Assembly: GCF_036320965.1 (NCBI RefSeq)
Contig: NC_092262.1
Location: 10,625,072-10,689,071, forward strand
DNA length: 64,000 nt
Source of the DNA: Panulirus ornatus
Lineage: Eukaryota; Arthropoda; Malacostraca; Decapoda; Palinuridae
Direction of reading: 5' to 3'
The notes beneath the pieces are model-generated. The model was not told the DNA's origin, made no database searches, and saw only the letters and a program-made list of their open reading frames with translations. The translations under genes were made by a program, and so were the position numbers. Below, piece by piece: positions 1-11,110 of the stretch (the first letter of the stretch is position 1; every line of letters starts with the position of its first letter).

Positions 1-45
1 GATGAAAAATAGAAGAAAAAAATGAAGAATGAATAACGTCCTATT

Positions 46-100
46 GAATTTAGGCAGCCATTCAGCTGGAAATACAGTGTGTGTGTGTGTGTGTGTGTGC
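46..100. repeat. Dispersed repeat fragment plus (TG)n
   Basis: The stretch starting aatttaggcagccatt is followed by a (TG)11 tract. A close copy lies at 21173-21208, also upstream of a (TG)n tract, so this is a dispersed repeat rather than unique DNA. Family unknown. Confidence 0.6.
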
Positions 101-109
101 ATTTGGATA

Positions 110-890
110 TGCACGTCTGGAGCGTCAGTTAGTCAGTAGATGTTTTCCATGTGTTCCATCGCATGGAAGGGCCCCCCTTTGTAGTGTTGCGAGCCCCACC
201 CAAGCCCCACATCAGCAACACTTTGGGTAGGTCTTCACCTTGTGAGTGTTGGGAGTTCCGACTCCCTTTATAGCACGAAGGAACACAAGAAGGCGAGTCA
301 GATAGCAGCAGCAGGAGGAGACCATTGGGTATTCATCCCGTCGTAACGATCATTAGAGACGTGGACTGGTTAGGATCACCGTTTTCTTCCCGTACTTTCC
401 CCCTGAGGTGAAAATGAAAACGACATGAAAGATTTTTTTTTTTTTTGAGGGGTGACACTCGCTGAACACAAGACAGGTGACCGGGAAGATGGTCAGAGTC
501 TGTGGGGAAGAGGGGAAAGGTAAGGTAAGTATAGCTAGGCAGGGTAGGTAGGATGTGAAAGGTAAATCTTGTGAAGGTAAAGGGTTGGGTAGATAGGTCC
601 GCAGTTTTAACCCCCCCAAGTGTAGTGTGTTTGTGGAGGAGCGACCCTCGGCTTGACGTGCTTTTGAGGTCATATGAAGTTCCTTCTGGCCCCCAGGACG
701 CCCCAAAACGTAGCAGAGTCTTGAGGCAGGGGCGTCACTGACACCCAGAGTTCTAATGGCTAATGAGAAATCGTATTTCACACAAAAAAAACGACAATTG
801 GACGACATCTTTTTCTAATTATGATGCGTCGTGTACCCGCCCCTGAGTGTAGTGAATTGATGATCGCAGTGGGCTGCGTGGAGAGGCCGT
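110..890. other. Unassigned sequence, no gene seen
   Basis: I see no exon or repeat array here. The minus-strand open frame at 353-808 is rich in Ser, Pro and Leu, has no recognisable domain and no splice or promoter context; I do not call it a gene. Confidence 0.4.
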
Positions 891-897
891 TCCACTG

Positions 898-1134
898 CTT
901 ACCACTGGGGAATCGTTTCTCCCACTGACACCTTACCACTGGGGAATCGTTTCTCCCACTGACACCTTACCACTGGGGAATCGTTTCTCCCACTGACACC
1001 TTACCACTGGGGAATCGTTTCTCCCTTTGACACCTAACCACTAGGAGATCGTTTCTCCCACTGACACCTAACCACTAGGAGATCGTCTCTCCCACTGAAA
1101 CCTTGCCACTGGGGAATCGTTTCTCCCACTGACA
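898..1134. repeat. 34-bp minisatellite, 7 copies
   Basis: The unit contains accactggggaatcgtttct and recurs every 34 bp (starts 901, 935, 969, 1003, 1037, 1071, 1105). Copies 5 and 6 share the variant ctaggagatcg, so variants are clustered. The minus open frame across it is a repeat artefact. Confidence 0.93.
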
Positions 1135-1232
1135 CCACACGTACTACCATCACTTCAACACAGTGCTGTGTGACAGGGGTAAAAATATTCACTAGAATAT
1201 TGTTTCTGTGTTCTGGCATCATTATGTCTCTG

Positions 1233-1359
1233 CTTCCTGAGGAATAATGGATGGCCCGCTTAAGTTCGAATCCTGATCGCGGCAGTCGGTCCACAGTCAA
1301 CCCAGCTGTTCATCCTCCCCTGGGGCTGGTCGATGAATTGCGTACTTGGCATAGACTAG

Positions 1360-1361
<2 letters not shown>
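1233..1361 (+). mobile_element. tRNA-derived SINE copy, 5' end decayed
   Basis: A pol III B-box-like motif (AGTTCGAATCC, near 1264) is followed by a body with GTCCACAGTCAACCCAGCTG and TTCATCC. The same body follows GGTTCGAATC at 35313 and 36237, and lies in reverse at 21391-21480 and 59547-59610. The A box is not clear in this copy. The 3' end runs into (TA)n and then the GCGAGGTAGCG module, the same order as at 35245-35505. Confidence 0.7.
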
Positions 1362-1437
<76 letters not shown>

Positions 1438-1570
1438 CATACTATTCGCCATTTCCCGCATTAGCGAGGTAGCGCTAAGAACAGAGGACTGGGCCTTTGA
1501 GGGAATATCCTCACCTGGCCCCCTTCTCTGTTCCTTCTTTTGGAAAAAAAAAAAAAAACGAGAGGGGAGG

Positions 1571-1640
<70 letters not shown>
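1362..1640 (+). mobile_element. (TA)n - GCGAGGTAGCG module - (TA)n
   Basis: A (TA)30 tract (1362-1422) is followed by a conserved module (about 1437-1572: catactattcgccatttccc, gcgaggtagcgctaag, a polyA stretch) and a second (TA)34 tract (1573-1640). Related copies lie at 15350, 49619 (reverse) and 55955. This copy loses its 3' part where the second TA tract begins. Short frames reading IYIYIY across it are artefacts. Confidence 0.8.
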
Positions 1641-1643
<3 letters not shown>

Positions 1644-1765
1644 TGTGCATATGAACGCGCACTTTCGTAGAACACAAAGTACCCGCCAACAGCCAGGATT
1701 CGAACCCAGGACCTTTTGCGTTCCCGTGTACCTTGATTTGACCATTCATTCCCCCTGTGGTTTGT
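1641..1765 (-). mobile_element. Second tRNA-like retroposon copy (minus)
   Basis: On the minus strand this reads GGTCCTGGGTTCGAATCCTG (full B-box match) and then a tail containing gaaagtgcgcgttcatatgc that runs into (TA)n. Two homologous copies in opposite orientation sit at 6297-6436. The B box and the shared tail support a pol III-derived retroposon; I did not define the A box. Confidence 0.65.
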
Positions 1766-2540
1766 CAGATAGTAGCTGAAACCTCTTACAGGTTTTATAT
1801 ACCGGCTGTGGTGGGGAAGTCCCAAGACCTCGCTGGTGAGGTCAGAATACTCCAGATACACCTTGGTCGTCGCGGACACCGTAAGCCTACGGGCGGCGGC
1901 CTCAAACAGCCTAGCTTATCAGGAATAGCCAAGAGTGGCGATTGTAAGATCTGGATTTATACCTCGAGTGATAACCTCAAAAGAACGATGAGTGTACCTT
2001 GAACGTTAGGGCGGGAGGATGGCACCGTGTGGCCCATCTGTGTCCAGGGATCACAGTCGACCCTCGTCGGGTTTCGTGCTTTCTAGGACAATATGGAGAC
2101 CGTCCATGACACTGGGCATGAAAAGGAAATTTCAGATTATGGTTGGTCGCTTTAGCTTTCGGGCCAACCATCTATTACAGTCATTAAGGCCGTTAGGGAT
2201 TGCATGGGCACCGTGCTAGCTCGTTACACCTCTTGAGTGAACCAGGGTCCTTTGTGGCCCCCAGCGTGTGTGTGTGTGTGTGTGTACTGCAATGTCTATA
2301 TAGCCTATGCTGGTCAGGCACATAGACGTGTATTTAGGTATTTCCGAGAAGAGTCGGATACTGAGGGTCTTTTCCTGAAGTAGGATCACGTCTTCCCTTC
2401 TGAGAAGTAAAGAGAGATCTTTTCTTTTCCTTGATAAAGTCGGTGGTCCACTTCTTCCTGCGACATTGGTCCCGGTTGACGCATAGACTTTCAAGCGATC
2501 GCGTCGGCCGCTGGAAAGGTGGGAGGAAGTGTGGATTTGT
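1766..2540. other. Unassigned sequence with one (TG)10
   Basis: Apart from a (TG)n tract near 2264-2285 nothing is recognised. Open frames of 60-90 codons on both strands look random and carry no domain. Confidence 0.4.
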
Positions 2541-2553
2541 GTTAAGGTTAGGG

Positions 2554-2965
2554 AGGTGGTCTTCTGGTGTTGAGGAAGGAGGTCCTCTGGTGTTCAAGAG
2601 GGTGGTCTTTTAGTGCTCAGGAAGGAGGTCTTTCGGTGTTGATGGCGGACGTCTTCTGTTACTGAGGCGGGAGGTCCTCTAGTGTTCTCGGGGTTAGTCT
2701 TTTGGTGTTCAGGGAGTTGATCTTCTATTGCTGAGGAAGGAGGTCTTCAATTGCTGAGGAAGGAGGTCTTCTAGTGTTGAGGGAAGAGGTCCTCTAGTGT
2801 TGAGGCAGGAGGTCTTGTAGTGTTCAGGGAATTGGTCTTTTGCTTGTGAGGGATATGGTCTTCTGTTGGTGAGGAAGGAGGTCTTCTTGTGTTCAGGAAA
2901 TTGGTCATTTGGTTTTGAGTGAGGTGGTCTTCTAGTATTGAGGCGGGAGGTTTTCTAGTGTTCAT
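2554..2965. repeat. 23-bp degenerate minisatellite, about 18 copies
   Basis: Units of the type ggtcttctagtgttgaggaagga start every 23 bp (for example 2765, 2788, 2811, 2834, 2857, 2880). Copies differ by several substitutions, so this is an older array than the 31-bp one at 26242. It sets up the apparent minus-strand frame 2771-2965. Confidence 0.88.
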
Positions 2966-4280
2966 GGAGGGAAGACCATCCTGGTGAAGGTAGGTTGGTC
3001 TTCAGGGAACAGGGTCAGAAACCATTATCACCGTGGGAGTGGTTTAGATGGCTCTCTCTCGTCTAGGGGTTTACCATCATCAGTTTACGTAACGGTGATG
3101 TGGTAAGCCAGGACTGGTCTTGTGAGGTTTACCTCATCTTGTGATCCCTCTAACTTTACGTACTCACACTATAGGGGGGGTTCGCCTCTCGGGCCGCCAT
3201 AGCTTTTTATAACTCCGGAGGTACTACACTCACACACGTAACACTGTTGATAAATGTTCTTTGGCCTGTGAGGAACGCGTTCGCTGTCCATTATGAAAAT
3301 CGTAGCCATATACTGTGTATTTATTTTTGGGGGGACACGTTGGTAGTGATTGTGTGAATGCACCATGTTCTTTAACTTGGCCAGAGTAACGTTTCGCCAA
3401 AAGCGAGTTGCGTTCATTCCATGTTTTGAGTAGACTCCATTGGTCTTGAAAACGGCGATGATTATGTGTTTCTTCTCGTGTGTTCGGTGCAGCAGTTCGC
3501 CACAGTTTACGTTATGTGGAAAGTTACGAATGAAGTCCCGTGCCACGGATAACAAGGTCAGAGATCGCTGACATGGGCCACTGTTAAGTTATATAATGTA
3601 CCAACACATTGCTTCATAATCTCTTTACTCGTTAGCATTATCATTTGACATAACATTTATCTGAGGGAGAAATTTGTGGGTTGTAAACCTGTCTCGAGCC
3701 ACGTCACTTGGGATTATTCGGACATGGTGTATTCAGCCACTCATCACCAACCTGTCCAGTGCATCTTGGCATCGCTAAGAAGAGAACTGAGTATAGTTGA
3801 TATGTGTTAGTAATACAGTCATGTGAGCTTTTACACCGCAGCTTCCCCGTAACGCACAGGTACGCACTAGTACTCCTTGTAGTATAGTAGAAGTGATGCT
3901 CAATACTGCTTGTAGTAGTAGTTGTAATGGTTGTACGATATTTAGCACTGGTAGGCAGGTGTGCGTTAGTGTAGCGAAGCTATACGCGTGGGTCATGTGT
4001 TACAATAGCATGCTTAACGATAGCATCGGGTGGTAGGAGCGCTGAGGCAGCGGGTACCCCATCCTCACAGGCCAGGCCTGGGTGCCTACCTACCGTCTGA
4101 CGTAAGTAGATACCGGGTTACCGCCGCTGATAAGGGCGGCCGGCATGATAAGAAGAGATAAGGCGGTCGGGCACAGGGCGGCTCTGGGCTTCAAGCCCTG
4201 CTCTTCGGCAACGTAATGCGGGGGGAAACATTTCTAACCCTGGTAGTGTAGATTTGGAGGAAGTTGATGGAGGAGGAGGG
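2966..4280. other. Mostly unique sequence; orphan ORF 3169-3555
   Basis: This 1.3-kb stretch lacks tandem repeats. The minus frame at 3169-3555 encodes 128 residues of mixed composition (Asn-, Lys- and His-rich, several Cys near the C terminus) without low complexity, unlike most frames in the window. I recognise no domain, and there is no splice or promoter evidence. It may be chance or a decayed mobile-element piece. Confidence 0.3.
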
Positions 4281-4283
4281 AGG

Positions 4284-4288
<5 letters not shown>

Positions 4289-4354
<66 letters not shown>
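4289..4354. repeat. (AG)n microsatellite
   Basis: A pure AG run of about 33 units, preceded by (GGGA)n. It is one of only a few long runs with purines on the + strand. Confidence 0.98.
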
Positions 4355-4357
<3 letters not shown>

Positions 4358-5065
4358 ACACCTTGTGCCACTACATCAGGTTTTTGGTAACTGATATGGA
4401 ACATATATCTTCATGTGACTGTAGGCGGCTTTTGGGTATCTCGAAGTACAGACGATTTATGAAACGAGGTTACAGTAAGGAGAGGAGGAAACAGATTTTC
4501 TCTGTGCCTTTTTCTTTTTTTAAGTTGAGGTGTAATGGATTGCCCGAGGAGCCGCGTTGTGTGGAAGCGTGCGGGCCGCTACCGCCGCAGACAACCTGGG
4601 TCCTCCTTGGAATAGCGAAAGATCAAGGTTCTAAGGCCGAGGTTTGGAGATACAAATCATCTCCAGGTGTAGATAAGGCGTCAGGCTTAACCCTACGGCC
4701 CAACAGTGGCTGAAGAACCCAGGTACACTCGCCTGTACACACCCATGCATGTGCTACCACAGTGGCTACTAAAGTAACAAAAGACCTATACATGACAGAC
4801 AGTTATGCACACCGAGACAGTCATGCACACCTAGACAGTCATGCACACCTGAGCCCATACCGCCGGAAGACGCCACAGTGTGGTACCAGACGGGCGCCCC
4901 ACACTGATCACACCACAGCCAGTGTCCTTTGGGTGCCCTGGGGGGTGATGCGTTTGTGTGACGCAACTGCGGGAGAAGGGTTACGGGGGTGAAGCTGACG
5001 CGCCCTTGTGGAACACATCTGCTGCAGGAGAGTTTCATGATGCGACGGAGGGAAGTGTCTGACCA
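4355..5065. other. Unassigned, short 17-bp triplication
   Basis: Around 4795-4850 the motif gacagtcatgcacacc is repeated three times. Otherwise no feature is recognised; open frames here are not supported. Confidence 0.4.
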
Positions 5066-5108
5066 GATGTGTGTGTGTGTGTGTGTGTGTAGTGAGAGAG
5101 AGAGAGAG
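5066..5108. repeat. (TG)n followed by (AG)n
   Basis: About 12 TG units pass through agtgagag into about 8 AG units, a compound microsatellite. Confidence 0.95.
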
Positions 5109-5804
5109 TCGTGCGTACTGAGCCACCAGCGTTGCTTGCAGGTAGCGTTATGATGGGGTTGGGTCGGGTCGTGGCGTGGGTGAAGACCCTCTGTCTTCTT
5201 CTCTGCCAGTGGAAGTCGAATATTTCGTGATGCTTCTTGATCGTGAGGAGAATCGTACCAATCCAGTCCTGGAGGACTTGTGTCCTGACGTGTATTTTCA
5301 AGTCGCGTGGAGGAAAATAGACACAGGAAGAATAGATTGGAGATCGAATTGCATGACTTGTCGTCTGTATAAAAGGTGATGTCAGTTCCAGAGCCCAGTA
5401 CTGGGGTCGAACGCGCGGTTAGAGACGCTGGTGGGCGCATGATGGTCAGAACAGTAGACGTCTTTGAAAATGGCAGAAGAGACTAGTTTCGTGCCCTGGA
5501 CGAGGCCTCACGTCGAATGCGGATGACGACAAGGAAACGGCCTGGTGGAACAGGCCCTCGCTAAGAGGACCTTCTTGCTTGGTGGGTTGCCTTTGTGGGT
5601 TGGGGGTTAAGGTAAGAGAATGGGGGGTAACGACCCTAGAGACAAGAATTAGAGTCGTGTGGATGGGCAGCTTGACGAATGAGGTGATTCTGGTAAACTG
5701 CCGGGACATGGGTTGGTTCCCAGCACAGGCATTTCCCTCAGGGTAGTTGGATGTGTTGTGAAGATAGAGTGTGACAAGTCGTGTCGCCCCACACCACATT
5801 AATG

Positions 5805-5857
<53 letters not shown>
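5805..5857. repeat. (CA)n microsatellite
   Basis: About 26 uninterrupted CA units next to the dispersed repeat that follows. Confidence 0.97.
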
Positions 5858-5859
<2 letters not shown>

Positions 5860-5889
5860 AGACAACGGTGGCGGCGGAAGGCAGACGTA

Positions 5890-6180
5890 TTTTGTTTTCC
5901 ATATTTGTTCGCCGTTTCCCAGATTAACGAGGAAGCGCCAGGAGCGGACGAAGGAGGACGGCATTCCCTCACATACATTCTCCAGCTGGTATGTGCAGTG
6001 CAGCGGAACCACAGCTCCCTGTCCACATCCAGGCCCCGCAGACCTTTCCAAGTTTCACCCGGCTGCTTCACATGGCCAGGTTCAGTCCAGTGACAGCACG
6101 TCATCCCCTGTATAACACATCGTTCCAGTTCACTTTATTCCATGCACGGCGCTACTCACCTTCCTGTATGTTTAGAACCC
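5890..6180. repeat. Dispersed repeat with gcgccaggagcggacgaag
   Basis: The segment begins ttcgccgtttcccagattaa and continues gcgccaggagcggacgaag. The same block (ttgccatttcccgctttagc ... gcgccaggagcggacgaag) occurs at 35455-35505. It therefore belongs to the same broad family as the GCGAGGTAGCG modules, with a different 3' body. The minus frames across it have no recognised domain. Confidence 0.65.
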
Positions 6181-6185
6181 GAGTG

Positions 6186-6434
<249 letters not shown>

Positions 6435-6496
<62 letters not shown>
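6435..6496. repeat. (TA)n microsatellite
   Basis: About 30 TA units with one break near 6489; it forms the outer tail of the plus-oriented retroposon just upstream. Confidence 0.97.
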
Positions 6497-6499
6497 AAG

Positions 6500-7070
6500 G
6501 TGGATGAGGAGTTTTGATGGTATTTTATTGTTGTTGGCGCCCCTGTGTGTGTGTACCCAGAGGTGCAGGTGTTGGAGTGATCAAGAGGAGGTGCAGCGTC
6601 CACCGCCTCCCTCCACATCCCTGGCCAAGTCTTCCCTCCCCCGGCCCCGGCCTGTTGCTGGGCCAGTCGCACGTGAATTAGCCGCCCACTGTGTCTCTCG
6701 TCACTGGCTGCAGCTACAGCTCGCACACTACCTGGCCCTCTCGCCTCTCCCTCTGCCAGGAGCTGCTCCATCTCAGCCAATTTACCTCCCTCTTAGTCAA
6801 GTGCTCGTCTTTGCTCGCCCTCATTCCATAGCCTCTCCTCTGTTCATCGCGTGACTGAGAGGCGCGGGGGGGTTCTCGGGAGGAGTGTGGAGGTTACGCA
6901 GGGGAATGCGGATACTAACAGACCACTGGGTCCTCCTCGAGATCTGCGATAGGAGAGGGAGGGAGATCAGGGCGCGTGAGCCTTGGAGTAGATGGGGTTG
7001 CTGGGGGTGCCGTGTGAGGGGAGTATGTATATGGCGTCCAGGATGATGTCAAGAGATTGGTATGAGTGAG
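6500..7070. other. Unassigned GC-rich sequence
   Basis: A C-rich, moderately GC-rich stretch. The + frame at 6504-6854 is Pro/Ser/Leu-rich without a domain. No gene called. Confidence 0.35.
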
Positions 7071-7076
7071 GACACC

Positions 7077-7465
7077 AACCTCACACTCACACTACCACCC
7101 TCCCTCCTCACACCTACACTCACACTACCACCCTCCCTCCTCACACCTACACTCACACTACCACCCTCCCTCCTCACACCTACACTCACACTACCACCCT
7201 CCCTCCTCACACCTACACTCACACTACCACCCTCTCTTCTCACACCTACACTCACACTACCACCCTCCCTCCTCACACCTACACTCACACTACCACCCTC
7301 CCTCCTCACACCTACACTCACACTACCACCCTCCCTCCTCACACCTACACTCACGCTACCACCCTCCCTTCTCACACCGACACGTACTGTAACACCCTCC
7401 CTCCTCACACCGACACGTACACTGACACCCTTTCTCCTCACACCTACTCACACTACCACCCTCCC
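7077..7465. repeat. 33-bp minisatellite, about 11 copies
   Basis: The unit contains accaccctccctcctcacac and repeats every 33 bp. Because 33 is a multiple of three, both strands stay open for over 100 codons (LTPTLTLPPSL on +, GVRREGGSVSV on -). The last three units diverge (cacgtac variant). These frames are not genes. Confidence 0.95.
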
Positions 7466-7479
7466 CCTCTTCACACTTA

Positions 7480-8114
7480 CGCTCTTCTCGACATGAGGGC
7501 TACTCTTGAAGAGGTGTTGCATCTCATGTAATGATTGGTGGTGGAAGGGACGTTTGACCTCGTGTGATGAGTGGTGGTGTGTCTGTGTGGGATCTCATTA
7601 ATGAGGAGTGGACAACAAAGTCCAACAAGTAGAGGATTATGAGGGGCATTCAGTACCTTCCACAGTGTGTGTGTGTGTGTGTGAGAGGATCAACACTGGT
7701 ATTTCTCATGACAGTGTCACTGTTGCTCATTGCATGACGTCTGTAGTTCCTTTTCTCTGTGGTGATTTTAAGAGTGACGTCCATTTTGTTCCCTTTTTGG
7801 GGTGTTGATCAGGCCCCAGTCATTGCACCTTCTCTAGGAGGGGTAGATGACGTGAGCACCCTTTCTGTATGTGTGTGTGTGTGTGTGTGCCTGCTCGTGT
7901 GTATGCATAAGTTCCCCCTTCGTGCACATGCACTGGACCCTCTTATTTCTGAGTAACTACCGGGATACATATGATTGCATCTTTAGAGTCCTTGTGTCTA
8001 TTTGGATACGGAGTTGATGGTTCTCTGGTGCATCGCTCTTACCCTGATGTTTGTGGTGTTGTGCTCGGTGGCTGGAGGAGTCATGTGGTGACATCTGTGG
8101 TTGACAGGCGGCGG

Positions 8115-8154
<40 letters not shown>

Positions 8155-8450
8155 TTGGTGGGGAGAGCGTTAGTGAATGGTGGTAACGCGAGCTGGTAAG
8201 AGCTATTTTTGGGGCTGGGTTGACGAGCAGTAATCTGCGTCCAGTGTTGCTGACACACTGCTTTCCTACCTCCCTCCTTCCCTCCCCCAGTGTCTCACCT
8301 CCCCCCTTCTCCCCCCCCCCACCCCACCCTACCCACTCCTGCCCACAGGGACTGAGTTTGTGCATGCGTGCGTCTGGTACGTGTATGGTGGTAGTGTTAG
8401 CCCCTCTCCCCCACAACCGACTTCCCGCCCGAACACACGGTCCACCTGCA
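7480..8450. other. (TG)n-punctuated unassigned sequence
   Basis: Contains (TG) tracts at about 7664, 7868 and 8117-8153 and a C-rich run at 8270-8340. No coding feature is supported. Confidence 0.5.
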
Positions 8451-8600
8451 TCTGTTTATAAACAAAGACCCCGCTCAGCTGATTTTTCTACCCCGTGATT
8501 GGATGGGTTGGCACGGTGACGTCGTAGGTTGGGGCCCGGCCATTGGCGGAAGGCGCGGTGACGACACACCAGGCCCCGCCTCCCCCCTTAGCCAGCTGAT
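8450..8600 (+). promoter_or_regulatory. CpG-rich promoter-like block
   Basis: Within about 110 bp there are an ATTGG (inverted CCAAT) at 8498-8502, a CRE core TGACGTC at 8517-8523, a CCATTGG at 8540-8546, a further TGACG at 8559 and a GC-box CCCCGCCTCCCCC at 8574-8586. TATAAAC occurs at 8457. These are classical proximal promoter boxes. The block is CpG-rich and lies about 0.9 kb upstream of the only convincing coding exon. Direction and start site are inferred, and a second TATA-like run sits at 9388-9402. Confidence 0.5.
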
Positions 8601-9522
8601 GTTGGAGAAGTGTGAGCGAGTAGCGGCGTTGGCTGTATTAGTGTGTGTACACAGCACGTTGGAGGTAACAGGTTTTCTCCACAGTCGTCCAGGTTACTCG
8701 TCCCACGTGAATGAGTGGCGGTCCAGCGCGCACACACGCACACTGTGACATTCAGTAATAGTTTGTGCCAGCGACAGCCTGGAGTTGCGAGTGTCATGGT
8801 GTTGTAATACCCAGGCGGTCCCATGCCCGTGTACGTCTACATCCTTGCACCGTGGGTCGTCCTCCTGCTGTACCTGTGCTTCGTGCTCCTCGACGTCTGA
8901 AGGGCCCGCTCCTGCCGCGTCGCCTCCGAGCTTGAAGAGACGGTCGCGTGGTGGTGTCGCTTGTCTCCCTCGGCCGTGCGCGTGTTGGCACAGCCCAGCG
9001 GATCCAGGAGTTGGTGCTGCTGCTGCTGCACCACCCCCCTCGTCAAGTGTGAGGTGGGGGCGGGGCGCCCAAGTGCCGGGGCGCGGGTGCCGAGTGAGGC
9101 TGCGTATCGATCCTACGTGTGTCGAGCCGCCATCGTCGTGGGGCCTCTGCTGCCTGCCACTAGCTAGTGTCTGGCAGGAGGAAGACGCGGCCCCACACCG
9201 GTGGGCCGCGGCGCTGTTTATACTCACCACCATGACCTGGGCACCAGCCTAGTGCCTCTCCTCCTTTATTGCTACCACCCCATAGAAAACAAAAAAAAAA
9301 TATTAAGCTCCGCATTACTTTGCCTCCCCGAAAGCTCTTAACGCCAACAGTGTACCGCATATCTCCCCTTCCTATACCAAGTGACGCATATATATATAAT
9401 ATACACACAACAGCAACACCCCGAGGCCACCGTATAGCTATACGGGTTACGCAGCCTCTCGCCTACGCCAGTGAGAACAGTGCCAGTGGTCAGTGATATA
9501 CGCGAGCGTGTTTACAGTCGTC
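8600..9522 (+). other. CpG-rich 5' flank or 5' UTR
   Basis: High GC and frequent CpG, especially 8790-9190, contrast with the TG-rich surroundings. Several overlapping frames (for example 8785-9252 on +) exist because stops are rare in GC-rich DNA; they are Pro, Arg, Ser and Cys rich without domains. Best read as the promoter-proximal region or 5' UTR of the gene starting at 9523. A TATA-like element (gcatatatatataatatac) is at about 9387. Confidence 0.4.
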
Positions 9523-10037
9523 ATGTCCGTGATGATGGGGTTCAACGGCGGCGGCCCTGGGGGCGGCGGTGGCGGAGGCGGCGGCGGAGGAGGAGGTGGC
9601 GGGGCGCCCCAGGCAGACATCTTGTACCAGGAGACGGATTGCGGCCTCCCGCCCTACAAAGACTCCGGCTACGGCCTCCCGCCCTGCCAGGAGGGCGGGT
9701 GCGGCCTCCCGTCGTACCAGGAGGGTGGGTGCGGCCTGCCCCACCCACCCGCCCACGAACTCGCCCACGGCCTGGACTATGGCAGCGACGTGGACTCCCT
9801 GGCCAGCTCCTCCTCGCACCATCCCTACACCCCGGAGCCCGAGCCTCCGCTGGACTTCGCCCCGCCGCCGGACTTCGACAGGAGGAGCAATAACAACAAC
9901 AACAACAACAACAGTGTTGTAGGTGAGGCGGGCGAGGGGCGGCCGCGAAGGCGCCGACGCACGCCGCCCAAAGCCAAAATCGACATCAATGACAACTCCC
10001 TCTACTCCGTCTACTGCTTCTTCAAGAGCCTCCTCAG
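9523..10037 (+). CDS. First coding exon of an unidentified gene
   Basis: I start at the ATG at 9523 (MSVMMGFN) rather than the upstream in-frame GTG at 9493. The exon encodes 171 residues plus two bases and ends at CAG|GTAACG, a good splice donor; the frame stops just after it. Residues 13-27 are fifteen glycines. Residues 40-73 hold a 10-residue repeat (CGLPPYKDSG, YGLPPCQEGG, CGLPSYQEGG, CGLP). A Ser run and Pro/acidic segment follow, then eight Asn, a basic patch (RPRRRRRTPPKAK) that could be a nuclear signal, and the end KIDINDNSLYSVYCFFKSLL. This last part looks like the start of an ordered, perhaps membrane-associated domain continued in the next exon. CpG-rich composition, an upstream promoter-like block and biased third positions support real coding. 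I do not recognise the family; the next exon was not found in the window. Confidence 0.7.
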
Positions 10038-10915
10038 GTAACGACCTAACTATGCACCCTTGAATGGGTGGTTAGCCAAGTGTCGGGTCGTGGTGGAAAC
10101 TGGAGCAGACTGAGTGCCGGCAGGCCCTCGCTGCACCACACACCACCACCACCACAAGTGCCTCCCACTGACTCACACCTCCTTGACGAGTGGCTGCTGC
10201 ATATCTTCCTGGCATGGTGTATGGGGCAGACGTGTGTGTGTGTGTGTGTGTGCTTAAGTGGGTCTTTATCGAGGAACCTGTGGCCTGTGAGCCTCACCAC
10301 TTCTGAATCACCTCCCATGCCTCACTCTCTCCATATGCCACCTATTGCCGTCTCCGCTACACCTGAACCCAACACTGGATCCCCTCACACACCTGACCCA
10401 ACGCTGATACGTTCTGCCCCACTCCCTACATACCACATTTTACTATATCACACCTGACGTAACGCTGACCCCCCCCTCCCCCCACATTCCTGACCCAACA
10501 CTGAACCCCTACACACCTGACCCCAAAACTGACTCTCCATCGCCTGCTCCAACAATATCACACTGCCCTCCAACACCAAGTCTTACAGTTGTCCCCCATC
10601 AGCAAGTCTTTGTATAACTTTCCATTTACTTGCCTACAACACTGTCCATCATACACCTGTCCTCCAACACTGTCTCCCACACACCTGCCCTTCACCATAT
10701 GCTCCTACACCTTTCCCCCCTAGCAGAAAGTCTCCCAATCCTGTCCTTTAACACTCTTACGTTTCTCACCAACAGAGACTCTTGTCACACCAGCCTTCCC
10801 CAACAAAGACTCTGCCCTCTCCAACAAAGTCATTCACACCTTCCCCAACAAAGTGCCTCTTTCTAACACTCTCCCACCTGCCTTCCAACATTAATTTCCC
10901 CAATCTTGCCCTCTT
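10038..10915 (+). other. Putative intron start, C/A-rich
   Basis: Begins with the donor GTAACG. The DNA turns C- and A-rich with loosely repeated CACACCTGACCCAACACTG-like phrases (10380-10900), suggesting a decayed minisatellite. No exon recognised. Confidence 0.4.
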
Positions 10916-11110
10916 GGCCTGCAACAGTAAGTGTGCCACTACACTTGTCCTGCAACAGTAAGTGTGCCACTACACTTGTCCTGCAACAGTAAGTGTGCCA
11001 CTACACTTGGCCTGCAACAGTAAGTGTGCCACTACACTTGTCCTGCAACAGTAAGTGTGCCACACTTGGCCTGCAACAGTAAGTATGCCACTACACTTGT
11101 CGTGAGCGTG
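10916..11110 (+). repeat. 31-bp minisatellite with GTAAGT in each unit
   Basis: Units of the type cctgcaacagtaagtgtgcc repeat every 31 bp (gcaaca at 10921, 10952, 10983, 11014, 11045; then 28 bp to 11073). Each has CA|GTAAGT, a near-consensus splice donor, at 10927, 10958, 10989, 11020, 11051 and 11079. It lies about 0.9 kb inside the putative first intron, in sense orientation. Confidence 0.9.

Noticed and set aside
46..77. TTAGG-type telomeric sequence in aatttaggcagcc
   Set aside because: Only a single TTAGG occurs, with no tandem repetition.
7049..7496. LTPTLTLPPSL and GVRREGGSVSV repeat proteins
   Set aside because: The 33-bp minisatellite keeps both strands open; no start context, signal or conservation.
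8785..9252. 155-codon + frame rich in Ser, Cys and Pro upstream of the exon
   Set aside because: Lies in GC-rich DNA where stops are rare; opposite-strand frames are just as long and no domain is visible.
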